The translations under genes and the position numbers were made by a program. This document shows, in pieces, positions 1-11,914 of a stretch of DNA of 64,000 nt; the stretch's first letter is position 1; every line of letters starts with the position of its first letter. Origin of the DNA: Pyropia haitanensis (taxonomy: Eukaryota > Rhodophyta > Bangiophyceae > Bangiales > Bangiaceae); the NCBI GenBank assembly GCA_008729055.1, contig SDUX01000008.1:2170001-2234000 (forward strand). Direction: 5' to 3'. The notes beneath the pieces were generated by a model. It saw only the letters and a list, made by a program, of their open reading frames with translations. It ran no database searches and was not told where the DNA came from.

Positions 1-2971
1 GGCAACGCGTCGGACCCGCGGTACCTGGCGCTGGTCGAGGCCTCCCGGCGGGGCGTTGTCGACACCCTCTACGGCACCCGCTCGCAGGGCTTTACCGACC
101 GCGCCGCCTTTTACGACCTCATGTACAAGGCGCCGCGGGCGGCCAACGCGTTTCCCGCCTACCCCACCGCCCTGGCCATTGACCGGTACGCCGGGGGGGG
201 CGCCACGGCGGGGGCGCCCCCCCCCACGGGCCCGATCACAGTCGACGCGACGGTGTTTTACAACATCAGCGAGGTGCTCGAGTACAACTGCACGGAGGAG
301 TGCCCGATCGTGGCGGGCGTCGCCGCCCTCACCGACGCGGTCATCAAGGACGCGGTCGGCCCGGCGGCGTCGGCGTCGGTCTACCTCCGCCGCTTCCCCG
401 AGACCGACTCGGTGACGCAGAACAACTTTATCGAGCTCGTCGTGGGCATTGCGCTGGCGCTGCTCTTCCACTTTCTCCTGCCGGGTTTCTTGCGCATGCT
501 CGTCTACGAGCGCTCCGCGGGCCTCCGCCAGATGATGCAGATGCACGGCCTCCGCACGTCGCACTACTGGGTGGCCACCTACCTCGGCTTTTACGTCCAG
601 TACTTTTGTGCGGCGCTGCTGCTGGTGGTGGTCGGGCTGGCCGCCCGCATCGCCTTCTTTACGGACAACTCGCCGCTGGTGCGTTTTTTTTTTAGTGTGG
701 CTGTGGCGTGGGGCGAAGGTTTGTACTTTTTGAGGGGACGGCTGTTTGGCTGACAGCCCTGTGGCGCGTGTGTGACAGGCACGCAGGAGTGTCACCGTTG
801 GGGGTGCTGGGTTGGAGGTGCTGCGCCACGCGGTCAGGACGCTCGTGACCTTGGTATCTGACCCCTGCCCGTCATCTTGCGCTCTCTCTTTCCGCGTTTG
901 ACGTGTCCCGCCCCGCCCTTGGCCGCTTGTCCTTCTGTGATGCGTGCAGGCGTACGTCCCGCTGTTTTTCATTTGGGGGCACACGATGATTGCGCTGGCC
1001 TTTGTGCTGGCCCCGTGGTTCACTTCCCCCGAGACGGCACTGATCTTTGGATGGATGGCGGTCATCCTTATCTCCCTCATGGGCGGGCCCTACCTCGGGA
1101 CGTTGTTTGCGTACGTACCTGCGACACTGCTGCGACATGGCCTTGTTTTTGTTTCTTGCTTTTTATCCTTTTGCCGTGCCTGCTTGCTCGTCCCACCATC
1201 CCCAGCGTCAGTTCACGCTAACCGCCATTGCTTTGTGTTTGCGTGCTGTCGTTTTGCGTCCCTCTCCATTTTGCTGTTCGTTACGTCGTCGCCTCTGCTG
1301 CTGCGGTCCGCAGGTCGGATGCGGAGGAGTCATTGTTCAACTCTGTGAGCATACTGCCGTCCTTTGCTTTTATGAGGGCTGTCTACTACGCTGCCGCGTT
1401 CAACGCGGGTGGCCGGGGTGTCACCTTCTCTGGCGGCGAGTACGCGGGCGTCTCACTGGGCATGTGCGAAGGCGACGGGCCCTTCTGCACTGTCTTCCTA
1501 TTCCTGGTCGTCCAGTGGGCGGTGCTGCTGGTGGCGGGCCTGTACCTGGACCGGGTTCTCCCCGGGGCGGGCTCCATCCGTGAGCATCCGCTCTTCTTCC
1601 TTGGCGTCCAGCGCGGGGCGGGGTGGCGGGTGCTTCCCAGCCAGCGCCGCGCAGACGCCGCGGCGGCGGCCGCCTCTGTGGGTGCCGTCAAGTCCTCGGA
1701 TGTGGGCATGTCCGAGTCGGACGAGGAAGCCGCGGGGGCGGGGGTGTCTGCGTCTGAGCCCGCGGACGTTGCGGAAGAGCGGGCGCAGGCGGCGGCGGCC
1801 GGTGACGGAGCCGCGGGGGTGGTGGTCCGGGACCTGGTCAAGGTCTTCCCAGGCCAGCCGCCCAAGCGGGCGGTCGACGGCCTGAGCTTGATGATTGCGC
1901 AGGACAGCGTCTTTGGGCTGCTGGGCGCCAACGGCGCGGGCAAGTCGTCGACGATTGCCATCCTGACGGGCTTGTTGGCGCCCACGAGTGGCGACGTCTT
2001 TATCAACGGGACGCCCCTGTCGGCCGACGTGCGGGGCATCCACCGGGGCCTCGGCGTGTGTCCGCAGCACGACGTGCTGTGGGGGACCCTCACCGGCGAG
2101 GAGCACCTCGTGCTGTACGCCCGGCTCAAGGGCGTGGCGGACGTGGCCGCCGCGGTCTCCGCGGGGCTGGCGAGCGTGGAGCTCACCGAGGCGGCCAAGC
2201 GGCAGGTCATGAAGTATTCGGGCGGCATGAAGGTATGGCCGGGTGCCTGGCTTCTGGCCAGCGTGTGGTGCTACAGCCTGACTGTGCGCTGCGAGGAGTG
2301 GGGGGCGATGCGGGGGAGGCAGACGCTGTGCATGGTCACTGACTGGTTGATGTTTGTCTGTGGCGTGTGCCCCCACATCGTTCTGATTCCTTCTGGTTTG
2401 TTCCCATGGATCCCCACAGCGTCGGTTGTCAGTCGCCATTGCGTTTATTGGCAACCCCTCCATTGTCCTCCTGGATGAGCCGTCTGCGGGGCTCGACCCG
2501 CGCAGCCGCTACCGCCTGTGGGAGTGCATCCAGACGCACAAGGCGGGCAAGACGGTGCTGCTGACGACGCACTCCATGGAGGAGGCCGAGCGGCTGTGCA
2601 ACCGGGTCGGCATCATTGCCGGCCGGCTGCTGGCGGTGGGCTCGCCGTCGGCGCTCAAGGTGCGCCTGTCGTCGGGCTACCGCCTGACCGCGTCCGTCCC
2701 CGCGGCGCGGGTGGCGGAGCTCGCCGCCCTCATCACGACCGAGCTGTCCTCGGACGCGGCGTTGCTGCCCGACAGCCTGGGCGGCAGCGTCAGCTACTCC
2801 CTTCCCCGGGACGTGGACCTTGCGCGAGTGTTCACCGTCATGGAGGCGTCCCGCGAGTCGTACGAGGTGCGGGACTGGGGGGTGTCGCAGAGCAGCCTGG
2901 AGGACGTGTTTGTGGGTATTACCACCGCGCACGCGCGTCGGCAGGGGATGTTGGACCTGGAGCTGGGGTGA
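1..2971 (+). CDS. ABCA-family ABC transporter, 3' half (partial)
   Basis: C-terminal half of an ABC transporter of the ABCA type, which typically moves lipids across membranes. The gene runs in from the left edge. I read the exons as 1-678, 950-1110, 1314-2232 and 2420-2971; all three introns have GT..AG ends and the phases join cleanly (0, 2, 0). Exons 1-3 encode a luminal loop, then hydrophobic membrane helices (about 420-520, 590-680, 950-1110, 1500-1560). The nucleotide-binding domain follows, with Walker A GANGAGKSS near 1927, a Q-loop region (VCPQHDVLWG) near 2055, the ABC signature YSGGMKRRLS split by the last intron, Walker B IVLLDEPSAGLDP near 2465, and H-loop TTHSMEEAE near 2570. 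The C-terminal regulatory segment after the NBD (ending SSLEDVFVGI) is typical of ABCA proteins. The acidic linker before the NBD is low complexity. The family call is firm; substrate and subfamily are not. Confidence 0.93.
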
Positions 2972-3231
2972 GCCACGCGGGGTGCCCGTGCGGGACGCCG
3001 GCCTGTGCACGTGGGGGTTGGCGCATGGGCGGATCCCCCGTCGCTATTCCGTACCGTTTGCGGAGGCCCGGCTGTGGTCGAGCACAAAAAGTTGTTGCAA
3101 TCGGGATCATCCAACGCGACGAACGTCCCTCTGTCCACAAGCCATCCCGAGAAAAAAGGCCCGCGCCAGGACGCAAGACGGGCACCCTCACGGCCACGTC
3201 CCCCGGGGGAAAGCCCACACTGGTACAGCGC

Positions 3232-5412
3232 TCATTTGCTCTCGGCCGTCGCCTCCTTCTCCAGAGACGACACCCAGTGGCACAGCGCGCGCACGCCAAA
3301 CGCCGTGGCGCCACCCTTCTTCTCACTCCACGCCGTCCCCGCAATGTCAATGTGGGCCCACGGGGTCTTCTTGTCGACAAACTCGCGGAGGAAGAGGGCG
3401 GCGATGATGGCGCCGGCGCCCTTGCCGCCAATGTTGTTCATGTCGGCGAGGGGGCTGTTGAGGCCCTCGCGGTACGACTCCACCAGCGGCAGCCGCCACA
3501 TCGAGTCGCCCGTGGCTTTGCCGGACGCCGTCAGCGCCTCGGCGAGGCCGTCATCGTTGGAGAATAGGCCGGCCACGTCATGGCCCAAGCTGACAATCAT
3601 GGCCCCAGTGAGCGTGGCCAAGTCCACAATGTAATCCACGCTGCCCAGCTTCTCGGCAAAGACGAGGGCATCCGCCAGGGTCAGGCGACCCTCTGTTGAC
3701 GAGGCAAGCGCAGCACACGAGGGCACAGAGAGACAGAAATCCCACACGTGAAGGCATAGCCGCAAAGAACCACACCACAAAGAGCCAAGTCAGATGCGCC
3801 ACCTAGTGCCGAAGGAAGAGAGAAGCGCAAAGCGCTTGGACAGCACACGCAATCCCTGCCCATTGACCAGGAGCCGCTCTCAACATGCGGATGGGTGTCG
3901 CATGTGGCGGCAGCAACCCCCTCCCCAAGCTGATCCCCCAGGACACGTACCCGCGTCAGTGTTTCCAACTTCAATGGTCTTGCCATTGCTCGCCGTGATG
4001 ATATCCCCAGGCCTGTACGCGTTGGCAGACACCATGTTCTCGCACGACGCGACAATGAAATGGACCTCCACATTGGGCTTGAGCTCCGCAATCGCCCGCG
4101 CCGCTCCCAGGACGGTGCCAGACCCGCCCATGTCAAACTAGGTCGTCGAGTGCAGGAAGGAGGGGGACGAAACAGAAAAACCAGCGTCAGCAAACAAGGG
4201 GCACCGCGCGCCAGTCAGCGAGTCCGCATCGACCGCCACGCCCCACCGCATGGACACCCGCCCTGGCCCATTGTGCGCACAGCCCCACTGCCTCGCCGTA
4301 CGCAAGCTCCCGTGGACCTGCCCGCACCCCTTGAGAAACAGACATAGCAGCAGTCCTAATGCTGCGCGCCCACGCCGCCCTCGCAACCACCTGCGCCGCC
4401 CAGCAGCCCTTACCTTCATCAGCGCAATCATGCTGCCAGCACCCGCCTTGATGTTGTAGCCACCAGAGTCGAACGTAATGCCCTTGCCCACGAGGCACAC
4501 CTTCTTCACCGCGCTCCCACCCGCGGGCTTGTACGTCAGGTGGATGAACTTTGGCGGCTGGGCTGAGCCGCGCCCCACCGCCAGGAAGGAGCCCATCCCC
4601 AGCGCCTCGCAGTCCGCCTGCTCCAGGATCTCACACTCGCAGTCGGGGAACGCCGCCGCAATGCCCTGCGCCGTCTCGGCCAGGGCGGTCGGAGTCACCA
4701 CGTTGGCGGGCGCCGCGACCAGCTGCTTCGTGAGCGTCACACCAGCCGCCAGGCCGGCGCCCCGCCCAACGGCGCCAGCCACATCGTCGGCGGCCACCGA
4801 CACGCCCGACAGAGAGAGGGTGCGCGGCAGGCGCTCATCCCGCTTCTTCTCTGCCGAGACAGACGCTTTGAGGGTGCCCTTGAAACGGGCGTCCGAGAAC
4901 ATGGCCAGGTGGGCGCCCTCGGCGACGGCGGCCAACCCAGTGGCGGAGTCCAGGTCCGCAAACGCCATCCGGATGGCCTGGCCGGTCTTGAGGGACAGCC
5001 CAGTCTTGATGGCAAAGCCGGCCGCGTCGCGGTAGGCGGCGTCCACCTTGGGACCCCCCGCCTTGCCAAGGCCAACCAGCGCCACCCGCTTGACAGCAGC
5101 CCCCGCGGGCATGCGGAGGATCGGGGTAGAGGAGCCCGCAGCGCCCGTAAAGGTCGCGTCCTCGAGCAGCTCCGACAGGGCGCCCGAGAGGGACGCGTCC
5201 AGGTCGGCCAGCTGGGCGGGCAGCGGCAGCGCCTTGTCGTTCCCATCCTCCGCTTCGGCGTCCGCGCCGTCCGCGCCGTCCGCGTCGTCCGAGGACGCGG
5301 CTGCCGAGTGCAGCGCGACGATGAGGAGCTCCCCCGACGGAGCGTCGGCTGTCACCTCCACCGCAATGGAGGGCACCTCCACCGTGGCGCCATTCTTGTC
5401 ACCCACCGCCAT
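3232..5412 (-). CDS. LAP: Leucyl aminopeptidase, M17 family
   Basis: Metallo-aminopeptidase of the M17 family, which removes N-terminal residues from peptides using two divalent metals. Three exons on the minus strand: 5412-4414, 4137-3951 and 3692-3232, giving 548 residues, a normal length. Introns are GT-AG (phases 0 and 1). Splicing rebuilds the key motifs: [11 protein letters not shown] with the metal-binding Lys and Asp, LMKFDMGGSG across the first junction, and NTDAEGRL across the second. The C-terminal [13 protein letters not shown] segment is also typical. I start at the ATG at 5412 (MAVGDKNG). The same frame stays open upstream, and codons 5413-5560 read like an Arg/Ser/Ala-rich organelle leader (GFRGLSARAAAST just before the ATG), so a longer plastid-targeted form with an upstream exon is possible. 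It is transcribed divergently from the phycoerythrin gene to its right. Confidence 0.94.
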
Positions 5413-6476
5413 GCGGGGCGTGGACGCGGCAGCGCGAGCAGAGAGGCCGCGGAAGCCGGCACCGGTGGTGCGGGGAAAGAACGGGCGGACCGCCACGCCA
5501 GGCCGACCAGCAGTGCTGTGGCGCAAGTTCGGGGAGGAACGCGGTTGCACACGCGCAGGCGAGTCCCGATGAGCAGACGGGCGGCAGTGGTGGCCGAGGC
5601 GATGCCGAACAAGAGCCAGGCAGGACCAAAAAGAGCAGCACAACAGAGGGGTACTGTCAGAAGCGCCTCCGCGATCGGGAACGCGTCGCGCGCGGAAACG
5701 TCCACACCCGCAGCGCAGGCCAAAAGAGTACAATACGCTGGATTCAAAAATAGAGCCCGGCAACACACAAGTTTGAAAGGGACGAGGACACCGCAGCCGC
5801 CTGGTGTACCAGCCGACGGGAGCAGGCGGTGGCAGAGAAGACAGGTGCAAACGCCATCGTACGGGCGCGGGGGAGGAGAAGCAGAAGCCGCGACATCCGT
5901 GTGTGTCGGTTGCGATACTGCGCTCTCGAGCTCGACCGAGATACAGTACATAAGGATCACCGTCTTGTTTAACGTACGAGACAGCGTGGAAGGCGCTCGA
6001 CAACCCTACTAAGTGTAGTTGTTGTTGTGTGGTCGTGCGTCGTTGAAAATGCCTGATAAGTGGCCGTTGTAAATACGCAGTCCATCGCTCAGTCCTTCCC
6101 GTGCATATCTTGAGGGATCCAACTACTGGCGAGATCGTGTCATCTGATTGGTCACGTTCTCGTGCCCGCAACGAGGTCAGACTTCGGCGCCTGCGGAGGT
6201 TGTGGCCCGTCACTGGACCTCCGGCCGAGTGGCTGGAATGATGCCATTCAGACGGCATGCGCGAGGGGCACGTACGGGGTGTTGTGTGCGCGGCGCGCAA
6301 TCGCGTCTCCCGTCGAGCCACCAATATCCAACACCACCGCCTTCGTTCTGTCCCAACAGCTTTCGTCGACCGCTACCCTTGTCGCTTCTGCACCACTCTG
6401 TCTACCGCCGCCCCCTCCCCAGCAGCCCTCTGCGTGTCGTCGTCCCGTCCGTCGGCCGTCTCTATCTGTTTTCGTC
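5413..6476. promoter_or_regulatory. Shared upstream region of the divergent LAP and phycoerythrin-gamma genes
   Basis: About 1.06 kb lies between the start codons of two genes facing apart. The stretch 5900-6140 is clearly less GC-rich than the surroundings and is the best place for core promoters. The stretch 6300-6476, just before the phycoerythrin ATG, is pyrimidine-rich like a leader. I see no certain TATA box or named motif. Part of 5413-5600 may encode the LAP leader peptide. Confidence 0.4.
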
Positions 6477-7439
6477 ATGGCGGCCTTTGCGGTCAATGGC
6501 ATGTTCCCGGTCGCCAAGGTGGGCGCTTCGGCGTTCACCGCCAACACCATGAGCGCGCCGTCGACGGCGCCTGCCAAGGCTGCGGCCGCCCCCATGACGA
6601 TGGTGGACCCCTTCCAGCGCCGCTTCCAGTCGCCTGGCAAGATTGGTGTGGACTACACGGTGCCCAAGAAGCTGGCCTCGTACAAGCGCTCGGGCGCGGC
6701 CGCCCTGATTGACTACCCGACGTCGGCTTCCATGGCTGGCATCTATTCGCTGTCCAACTGCGGCAAGCGGTCTGGCGCGTCCAAGATCTTTGCCAAGGCG
6801 GACGAGTACATGGCCAAGGGCATCATGATGCAGTACAAGCGGACGGCGGTGCCCAGCGGGGTGTACTCGACCAAGTGCGCCGAGGCGACCCAGCATGGTG
6901 GCGCCGAGTTTAAGCGCGTCTTCAACCGGATCACCGCGTTCAAGGCGGCCCAAAAGTCGCCGGCGGCCAAGGCGACGGACAAGTTCCAGAACCGCCGCAA
7001 GGCGATCATTGCGGCGCACGGGTGCCACCACGAGGAGGTCCAGTTTTGCAACAACCCCATGTCGGCGGCGGTCTACCTGGCCGGCCGCAACGAGGCCAAC
7101 GGCACGTGCATCCGCTACGCGACGCCGTCGTCCGAGGCGGAGGACTACATGTGCCGGGTGGTGCTCGACCAGAAGCGCCGCCCGTCGGCAGCAGGCGGCG
7201 TGTACCGGCCGTCGGTCTTCTGCACGGACGGGCACGCCAAGGGCCAGGCCGAGCAGCGTCGGGTGGCGCAGCTCGCTGGCGAGTACCGCGCCGCGCAGCA
7301 GAGCGCGTCGACGACGTCGGCGGCGGCGTTCAAGGCGCCCATGGAGGCCCTGACGGTGTATGGCCACGGCGACTGCAACGCGGAGGAGGAGATCTACCGC
7401 AACTACCCGTCGGTGGCCATGGCCATGGTCACGGACTAA
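6477..7439 (+). CDS. R-phycoerythrin gamma subunit (nuclear-encoded, plastid-targeted)
   Basis: Linker-type gamma chain that sits in the central cavity of the R-phycoerythrin hexamer in red-algal phycobilisomes and carries bilins of its own. Single exon of 320 residues, the usual size. The first ~45 residues are rich in Ala, Ser and Thr with few acids (MAAFAVNGMF...), as in a plastid transit peptide. The mature part begins around MVDPFQRRFQSPGKIG. Cysteines able to hold bilins by thioether bonds occur in SNCGKRSG, STKCAEA, HGCHHEE, FCNNP, GTCIRYA, YMCRVV, VFCTDGH and GDCNAEE. The sequence is rich in basic and aromatic residues, as expected of a linker. Codons end almost always in G or C, but the protein is not low-complexity, unlike its neighbours. 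This is the strongest taxonomic marker in the window, since gamma chains are known only from red algae. Which Cys bind which bilin cannot be told from sequence alone. Confidence 0.95.
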   Translation: MAAFAVNGMFPVAKVGASAFTANTMSAPSTAPAKAAAAPMTMVDPFQRRFQSPGKIGVDYTVPKKLASYKRSGAAALIDYPTSASMAGIYSLSNCGKRSGASKIFAKADEYMAKGIMMQYKRTAVPSGVYSTKCAEATQHGGAEFKRVFNRITAFKAAQKSPAAKATDKFQNRRKAIIAAHGCHHEEVQFCNNPMSAAVYLAGRNEANGTCIRYATPSSEAEDYMCRVVLDQKRRPSAAGGVYRPSVFCTDGHAKGQAEQRRVAQLAGEYRAAQQSASTTSAAAFKAPMEALTVYGHGDCNAEEEIYRNYPSVAMAMVTD

Positions 7440-8200
7440 GTTGGCGGACTCCCGTCGCGGCGGATGCCGCCCGCCCCACCCGTTGCTGCCCCGTGGATTG
7501 ACCCGTCGTGTGTCTTTGAGAGTGACGGGGGTGGGGAGTCTGCCGCTTGCGCTCTCTGGCCGTGGTTGCTCTCAGCCCATGAGTTGCAGGCCCTTGCGGC
7601 CTGCCCCCCTCCTCTATTTTGTCTCCCCGTGCGTTTGTGTGTGTGTGCGTGAGGCCTGCGCGGCAGGCCTAGACCGTTTTTCCTTCCACCCGTTTGTTTC
7701 TATTTTTTATGTTTCACCCCCCGTGTCCGAGTGCCGGCGCTCGTGTGGCCCTGCCCGTGGCCGGCACTGTCCGGGAGACCATGGCTGATGGCGTTTCATC
7801 CCCCCACCACCTTTTGTGTTCATCGTTGATCCCCCCGCAGCCAGCCGCCGCTGTGGAGCAACCTGGGATACAAGGTGCGCGGCGCAGTCGGACACCGTGG
7901 CAGCAAACAGCCCCCATCAGCCGAGGGATGCAACGCACATAAATAGGCTGACACCCGCCGCCCCACCCCCTGCCCACGCAGCGTCGCAGCGCAGCGAGAG
8001 CGCGGCGGCACCGCGGGCCGGCGCCCGCCCCCCCCCCGTGCCAGCCACCCTTTCCCACAGCCCTGGTCCTGTCCCCCCCGCGCTTCCGCCCCCCCCCCCC
8101 CCCCCCCCCGCCCCCACCGTCGACCGACCAACACGGCGGCCAACCCCCCACCCCCCCCCCCACTTCCCCCCCCCAGCACCACGGCAGCCGCCGGCAGACC
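7440..8200. other. 3' flank of the phycoerythrin gene, grading into C-rich repeats
   Basis: After the stop, 7440-7800 is mixed-composition DNA with T-rich patches (around 7610-7720), consistent with a 3' UTR and terminator region. From about 7960 it becomes C-run and CCG-rich, approaching the end of the gene on the other strand. No reading frame here looks like protein. Confidence 0.4.
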
Positions 8201-8416
8201 TCAGCCCCACCCCCCCCGCCCCCCCCCCCGGCGGCGCCCCCCCCCCCCCCAGCACAGCCCGCGCAGCGCGGCGAGCCACGCCCCCCGCCCCGCCTCGGTC
8301 GCGGCGGCAAAGACGACGCCGCCCACCACAAACGCGTGGCCGCCGCGGCCGCGGCCGCAGCCGCCCGCCACCGCCACGGGCGGGCCGCACGCGTCGAGGG
8401 CCACCACCCGCGCCGG

Positions 8417-8468
<52 letters not shown>

Positions 8469-9159
8469 CCGCCACCGCCGCGGCCGCTCCCGTCGCCGCC
8501 CCCGTCGCTGCCGCGCTCACTGTCACGATCGCTGCCGCCCCAGCCAACGGCGCTGCTGCCGGTCATGGACCAGTCGCCCCGCCCAGACGCACCCGCGACC
8601 CCCCCCCCCCCCCTCCCCCCCCCCCTCCCCCCCCTTTCCACCGCCACCCCCACCACCCCCACCACCCCCACCCCCACCGCCGCCGCCACCCCGTGACGCC
8701 CCCAGCGGCGGCCCGACGGGGGCGCCCACCACAAGCAGCGGCACGACCCCCCCCCCCCCCCCCGGACGGCCAGCCCGACCCGCCGCTCCCGCCACTCCAC
8801 CCGCCACACTCGCAGCAACGACCGCCGCCGCACGTAGAGCGTCGGCGGCAGGCCCGCCGCGGCCGCCGTCACCGCCGCCGCCGCCGCCGCGCGCGACGCG
8901 ACGGCGGCGGCAGAGGCGGGGCCAAAGCGCGGTCGCGGCCGCCCGCCGCCGCCACCACCACCACCACCACCACCACCACCACCACCACCACCACCACCAC
9001 CACCACCCCCACGGTTCCGACCGCCGGCCCCACCACGGGCACCACCTGCACCACCACCCCCACCCCACCCACGGTCACCGTCCCGGTACCGGTCACCGTC
9101 CCGCGCGGGTGCGTCGTGGGCGGCCGCGGGCGGAAACGGTTGGGCGTCGGCGACGGCGC

Positions 9160-9191
<32 letters not shown>

Positions 9192-9495
9192 CCCGCCGCC
9201 GCCGCCGGCGCGACCGCCGCGGCCGCGCCACCCACCGCCACGGGCACAGGCGACCACGGGAGCGGCGACGCCGGCGCCGACAGCGGCCGCCCGCGGCCGG
9301 CGGCGGCGGCACTTTCGGAAACGGACCGCGTGTACGGGAGCCCCCCGCCCGTCGCGGCGGGCGGCGGCACCAGCACCGGCACCGCCGCGGCGGCCGCCAC
9401 GGTCGGCGGTGGTGGCAGCGGCGGTGGCTCCCCTTCGGCAACCGCGTCGAGGGCGGGCGTCACCGACGCCCGCCGCGCGCGACGGCCGTGGATGC

Positions 9496-9543
<48 letters not shown>

Positions 9544-9853
9544 CGGTGGCAGCACCACCCCCACCGCCCCCCCCCCCCCACCGCCGCCGCCCGTCAGCAC
9601 CATGTACGACGAGATGGACCGCGGGAGGCCCGGCACGGACGGCGGCGGCAGCCGCGACAGCGGCGGCACGCCGCGGCTGGCAGCCGCCCCGCCCGCCCCC
9701 CCGCCGCCGCCGCCGTCGCCGTCGCCATCCGTGCCGCCCCGCCCGTCACGCCAGCCGCCCGCCGCGGCGGTGCCCCCCGCCGGCGTCGACTGCCGCCGCG
9801 GCCGTCGCGGGCGGCCAGCCGCCGACACTGCCGGCGGCGGCCGGCCGGCCGTG

Positions 9854-9900
<47 letters not shown>

Positions 9901-11491
9901 CGGCCGCGCCGCCGCCGCGGCCGCCGCGTCGGCCACCCCCGCCGTCGCCGTCGTGGCCGCCGCCGCGTCCGCCGTCGCCGCCGCGGACGCTGTCGCGGCG
10001 GCGGCGGCGGCGGCGGCAGCAGCAGCGGCGGCGGCGGCGGTGGCGGTGGCGGTGGCGGTGGCGGCGGCGGTGGCGGTGGCGGTGGCGGCAGGGGCGGCGG
10101 CGGCGGTGGCGCCGCCGCGGGGCGGCTTGGTCAGCCCACGGACGGTGAGGCGGAGGGCCTCGAGGGTGGCGATCGCGTCGGGGAGGCCCGGCGGGCCGGC
10201 CGCCACGGCCGCCACGCCCGCCGGCGCGTTGGCCACGGAGGAGGGGGAGAGCGGACCGCCGCCACCGCCGCCGCCACCGCCACCACCGCCACCACCCCGG
10301 GGGGGCATGTCGACGCTGGCGCAACGCCGGCGGACGGCGGGGGTGCCGCCCCGCGTGTCGCCGCTACCCCCGCTGTCGCCGCCGCTGTCGCCGCCGCCGC
10401 CGCCGCCGCCGCTGCTGCCGCCGCCGCCGCCGCTGCCGCCACCGTCGTTGCCACGGCCATCGTAGCGGCGGCGACCGTCGTCATGGCCGCCGCCCGTCGT
10501 AGCACCACCCCCACCCCCACCACCGCCACCCCCACCACCACCACCGCCACCGCCGTCACCGTCGACACCGCACCGCCGCGCGTCTGCCAAGCGCGTCGGC
10601 GGGGAGCCCCCCCCGCTCACAGGGGAGCCACCGCCCACGCCCACCCACGGTACGCCATCCCACGTGGCGGCCGCCGCCGGCGCGGCCGCCCCCCCCCCCA
10701 CACCCGTCGCCGCCGCCGCCGCCCCCACCGTCCCACCCCGTGGCGCCGTCCCCGCCGCCGCCGCCGCCGCCGCCGCCGCGGCGGCGTCACCGTCGCCACC
10801 GCCGCCGCCGCCGGTGGTGTCCCCGGCGGCGGCGTCGGCCACAGCGCCGCCACGGCAGTGGCTGTCACGCCGCCCGGCGTGGCCGGCGGTGGTGGGGGTG
10901 GCGGCACCGGCCGAGGCGGCGGTGGTGGTGGTGGTGGTGGTGGTGGTGGTGGCGGCGGCGGCGGCTGCCGCCGCCAGCTGCAGCCGCAGCCGTAGGGCGG
11001 CGGCGTCACCCGCGGCGAGGCACAGCGTCTGCTCGCCGGGCGACGAGACGGGCGAGCCCACACTCCCAGCCTCGTCCACGGTCGCCGCGGCCGCAGCGCC
11101 GCCACCGCCACCACCACCACCACCACCACCACCCCCACCACCACCACCACCACCACCGCCGTCGCCACGCCCGCCGCCAGCGGCGTGACCATCCGCCACC
11201 AGAGCGCCCCCCCCCCCGCACCCGCCCCACCGCCACCATCCGCGGCCCCCCCCGCGTCGGCACCCGGCCTGGGCGGGGTACCCCCCCCCCCCCCCCCATC
11301 AACGCGGCGTCAAAGTAGGCGGTGCCGGTGCCCATCAGCCGCCGCACGTCGGCGACGCGGGCGGCGAGCGTGGCACGGGCGGCGGCCACGTCGGCGGCCG
11401 CCGCGGGCGGGATGGAGGCGGTGAGGAGGGCGGCCTTGGCGCGCCGTGCCGCCGCGAGGGCGGCGTAAAAGGTGGTGAGGAAGGCGTCCAC
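8201..11491 (-). CDS. Low-complexity protein with a PH-like C-terminal domain (model approximate)
   Basis: Minus-strand gene inferred from islands of protein-like sequence between Gly/Ala arrays. From N- to C-terminus: a helical Ala-rich segment (DAFLTTFYAALAAARRAK, near 11420-11490); SPVSSPGEQTLCLAAGDA near 11040; RRRCASVDMP near 10320; LPDAIATLEALRLTVRGL near 10170; a Ser-rich patch (RSVSESAA) near 9320; TLYVRRRSLLRVWRVEW near 8830; and at the end HAFVVGGVVFAAATEA then GAWLAALRGL near 8250-8330. The last block has the pattern of the final strands and helix of a pleckstrin-homology domain, with the conserved Trp. The helical start could be part of a BAR-like coiled coil, giving a membrane-binding BAR-PH layout, but that is a guess. 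Frames change at poly-G/poly-C runs and no clean start codon is visible, so the limits are those of the supported islands. The stop is at 8201. Confidence 0.4.
8953..9007. repeat. CAC trinucleotide microsatellite
   Basis: An uninterrupted CAC array of about 18 copies. In the minus-strand frame of the surrounding gene it reads as poly-Gly; the other two minus frames give poly-Val and poly-Trp. A similar shorter array lies near 11108-11158. Confidence 0.9.
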
Positions 11492-11569
11492 GTCCGCGTC
11501 GGCGGGGCGGGTGGGGGGGACGACCCGCGCGTCGGTTGGTGGGGGGGGGGGGGGGGAGGCGGCATGGCG

Positions 11570-11872
11570 ACGACGGGGGGTGGGGGGGGGGGGTCATGAC
11601 GACAAGGAGGGGGGGGGGGGAAGAGCGGAGTGAGGGACGGGAAAAGGGGGGGGCGGGGGGGGGGGGGAGGGGGGAGGGAGGGGGCACCACACCAAACACG
11701 GGTGGCAGAGGGAGGGGGGCACCACACCAAATACGGGTGGCAGAGGGAGGGGGGGACGACCAGGTTGCCGGCCGGTGCAAGAAGGCCACCGCCGCCGCCC
11801 CAGACGGCCGCCCGCACCGTCCGCCACGCCCGCGCGCGTCACACACCCCACCAACAACAACGCCGCGCGCAC

Positions 11873-11914
<42 letters not shown>

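Noticed and set aside
7816..10995. 1059-codon plus-strand open frame
   Set aside because: It is Pro/Arg/His/Gly runs coded by CCG and CAC arrays with no domain. The better protein signal in this interval is on the minus strand.
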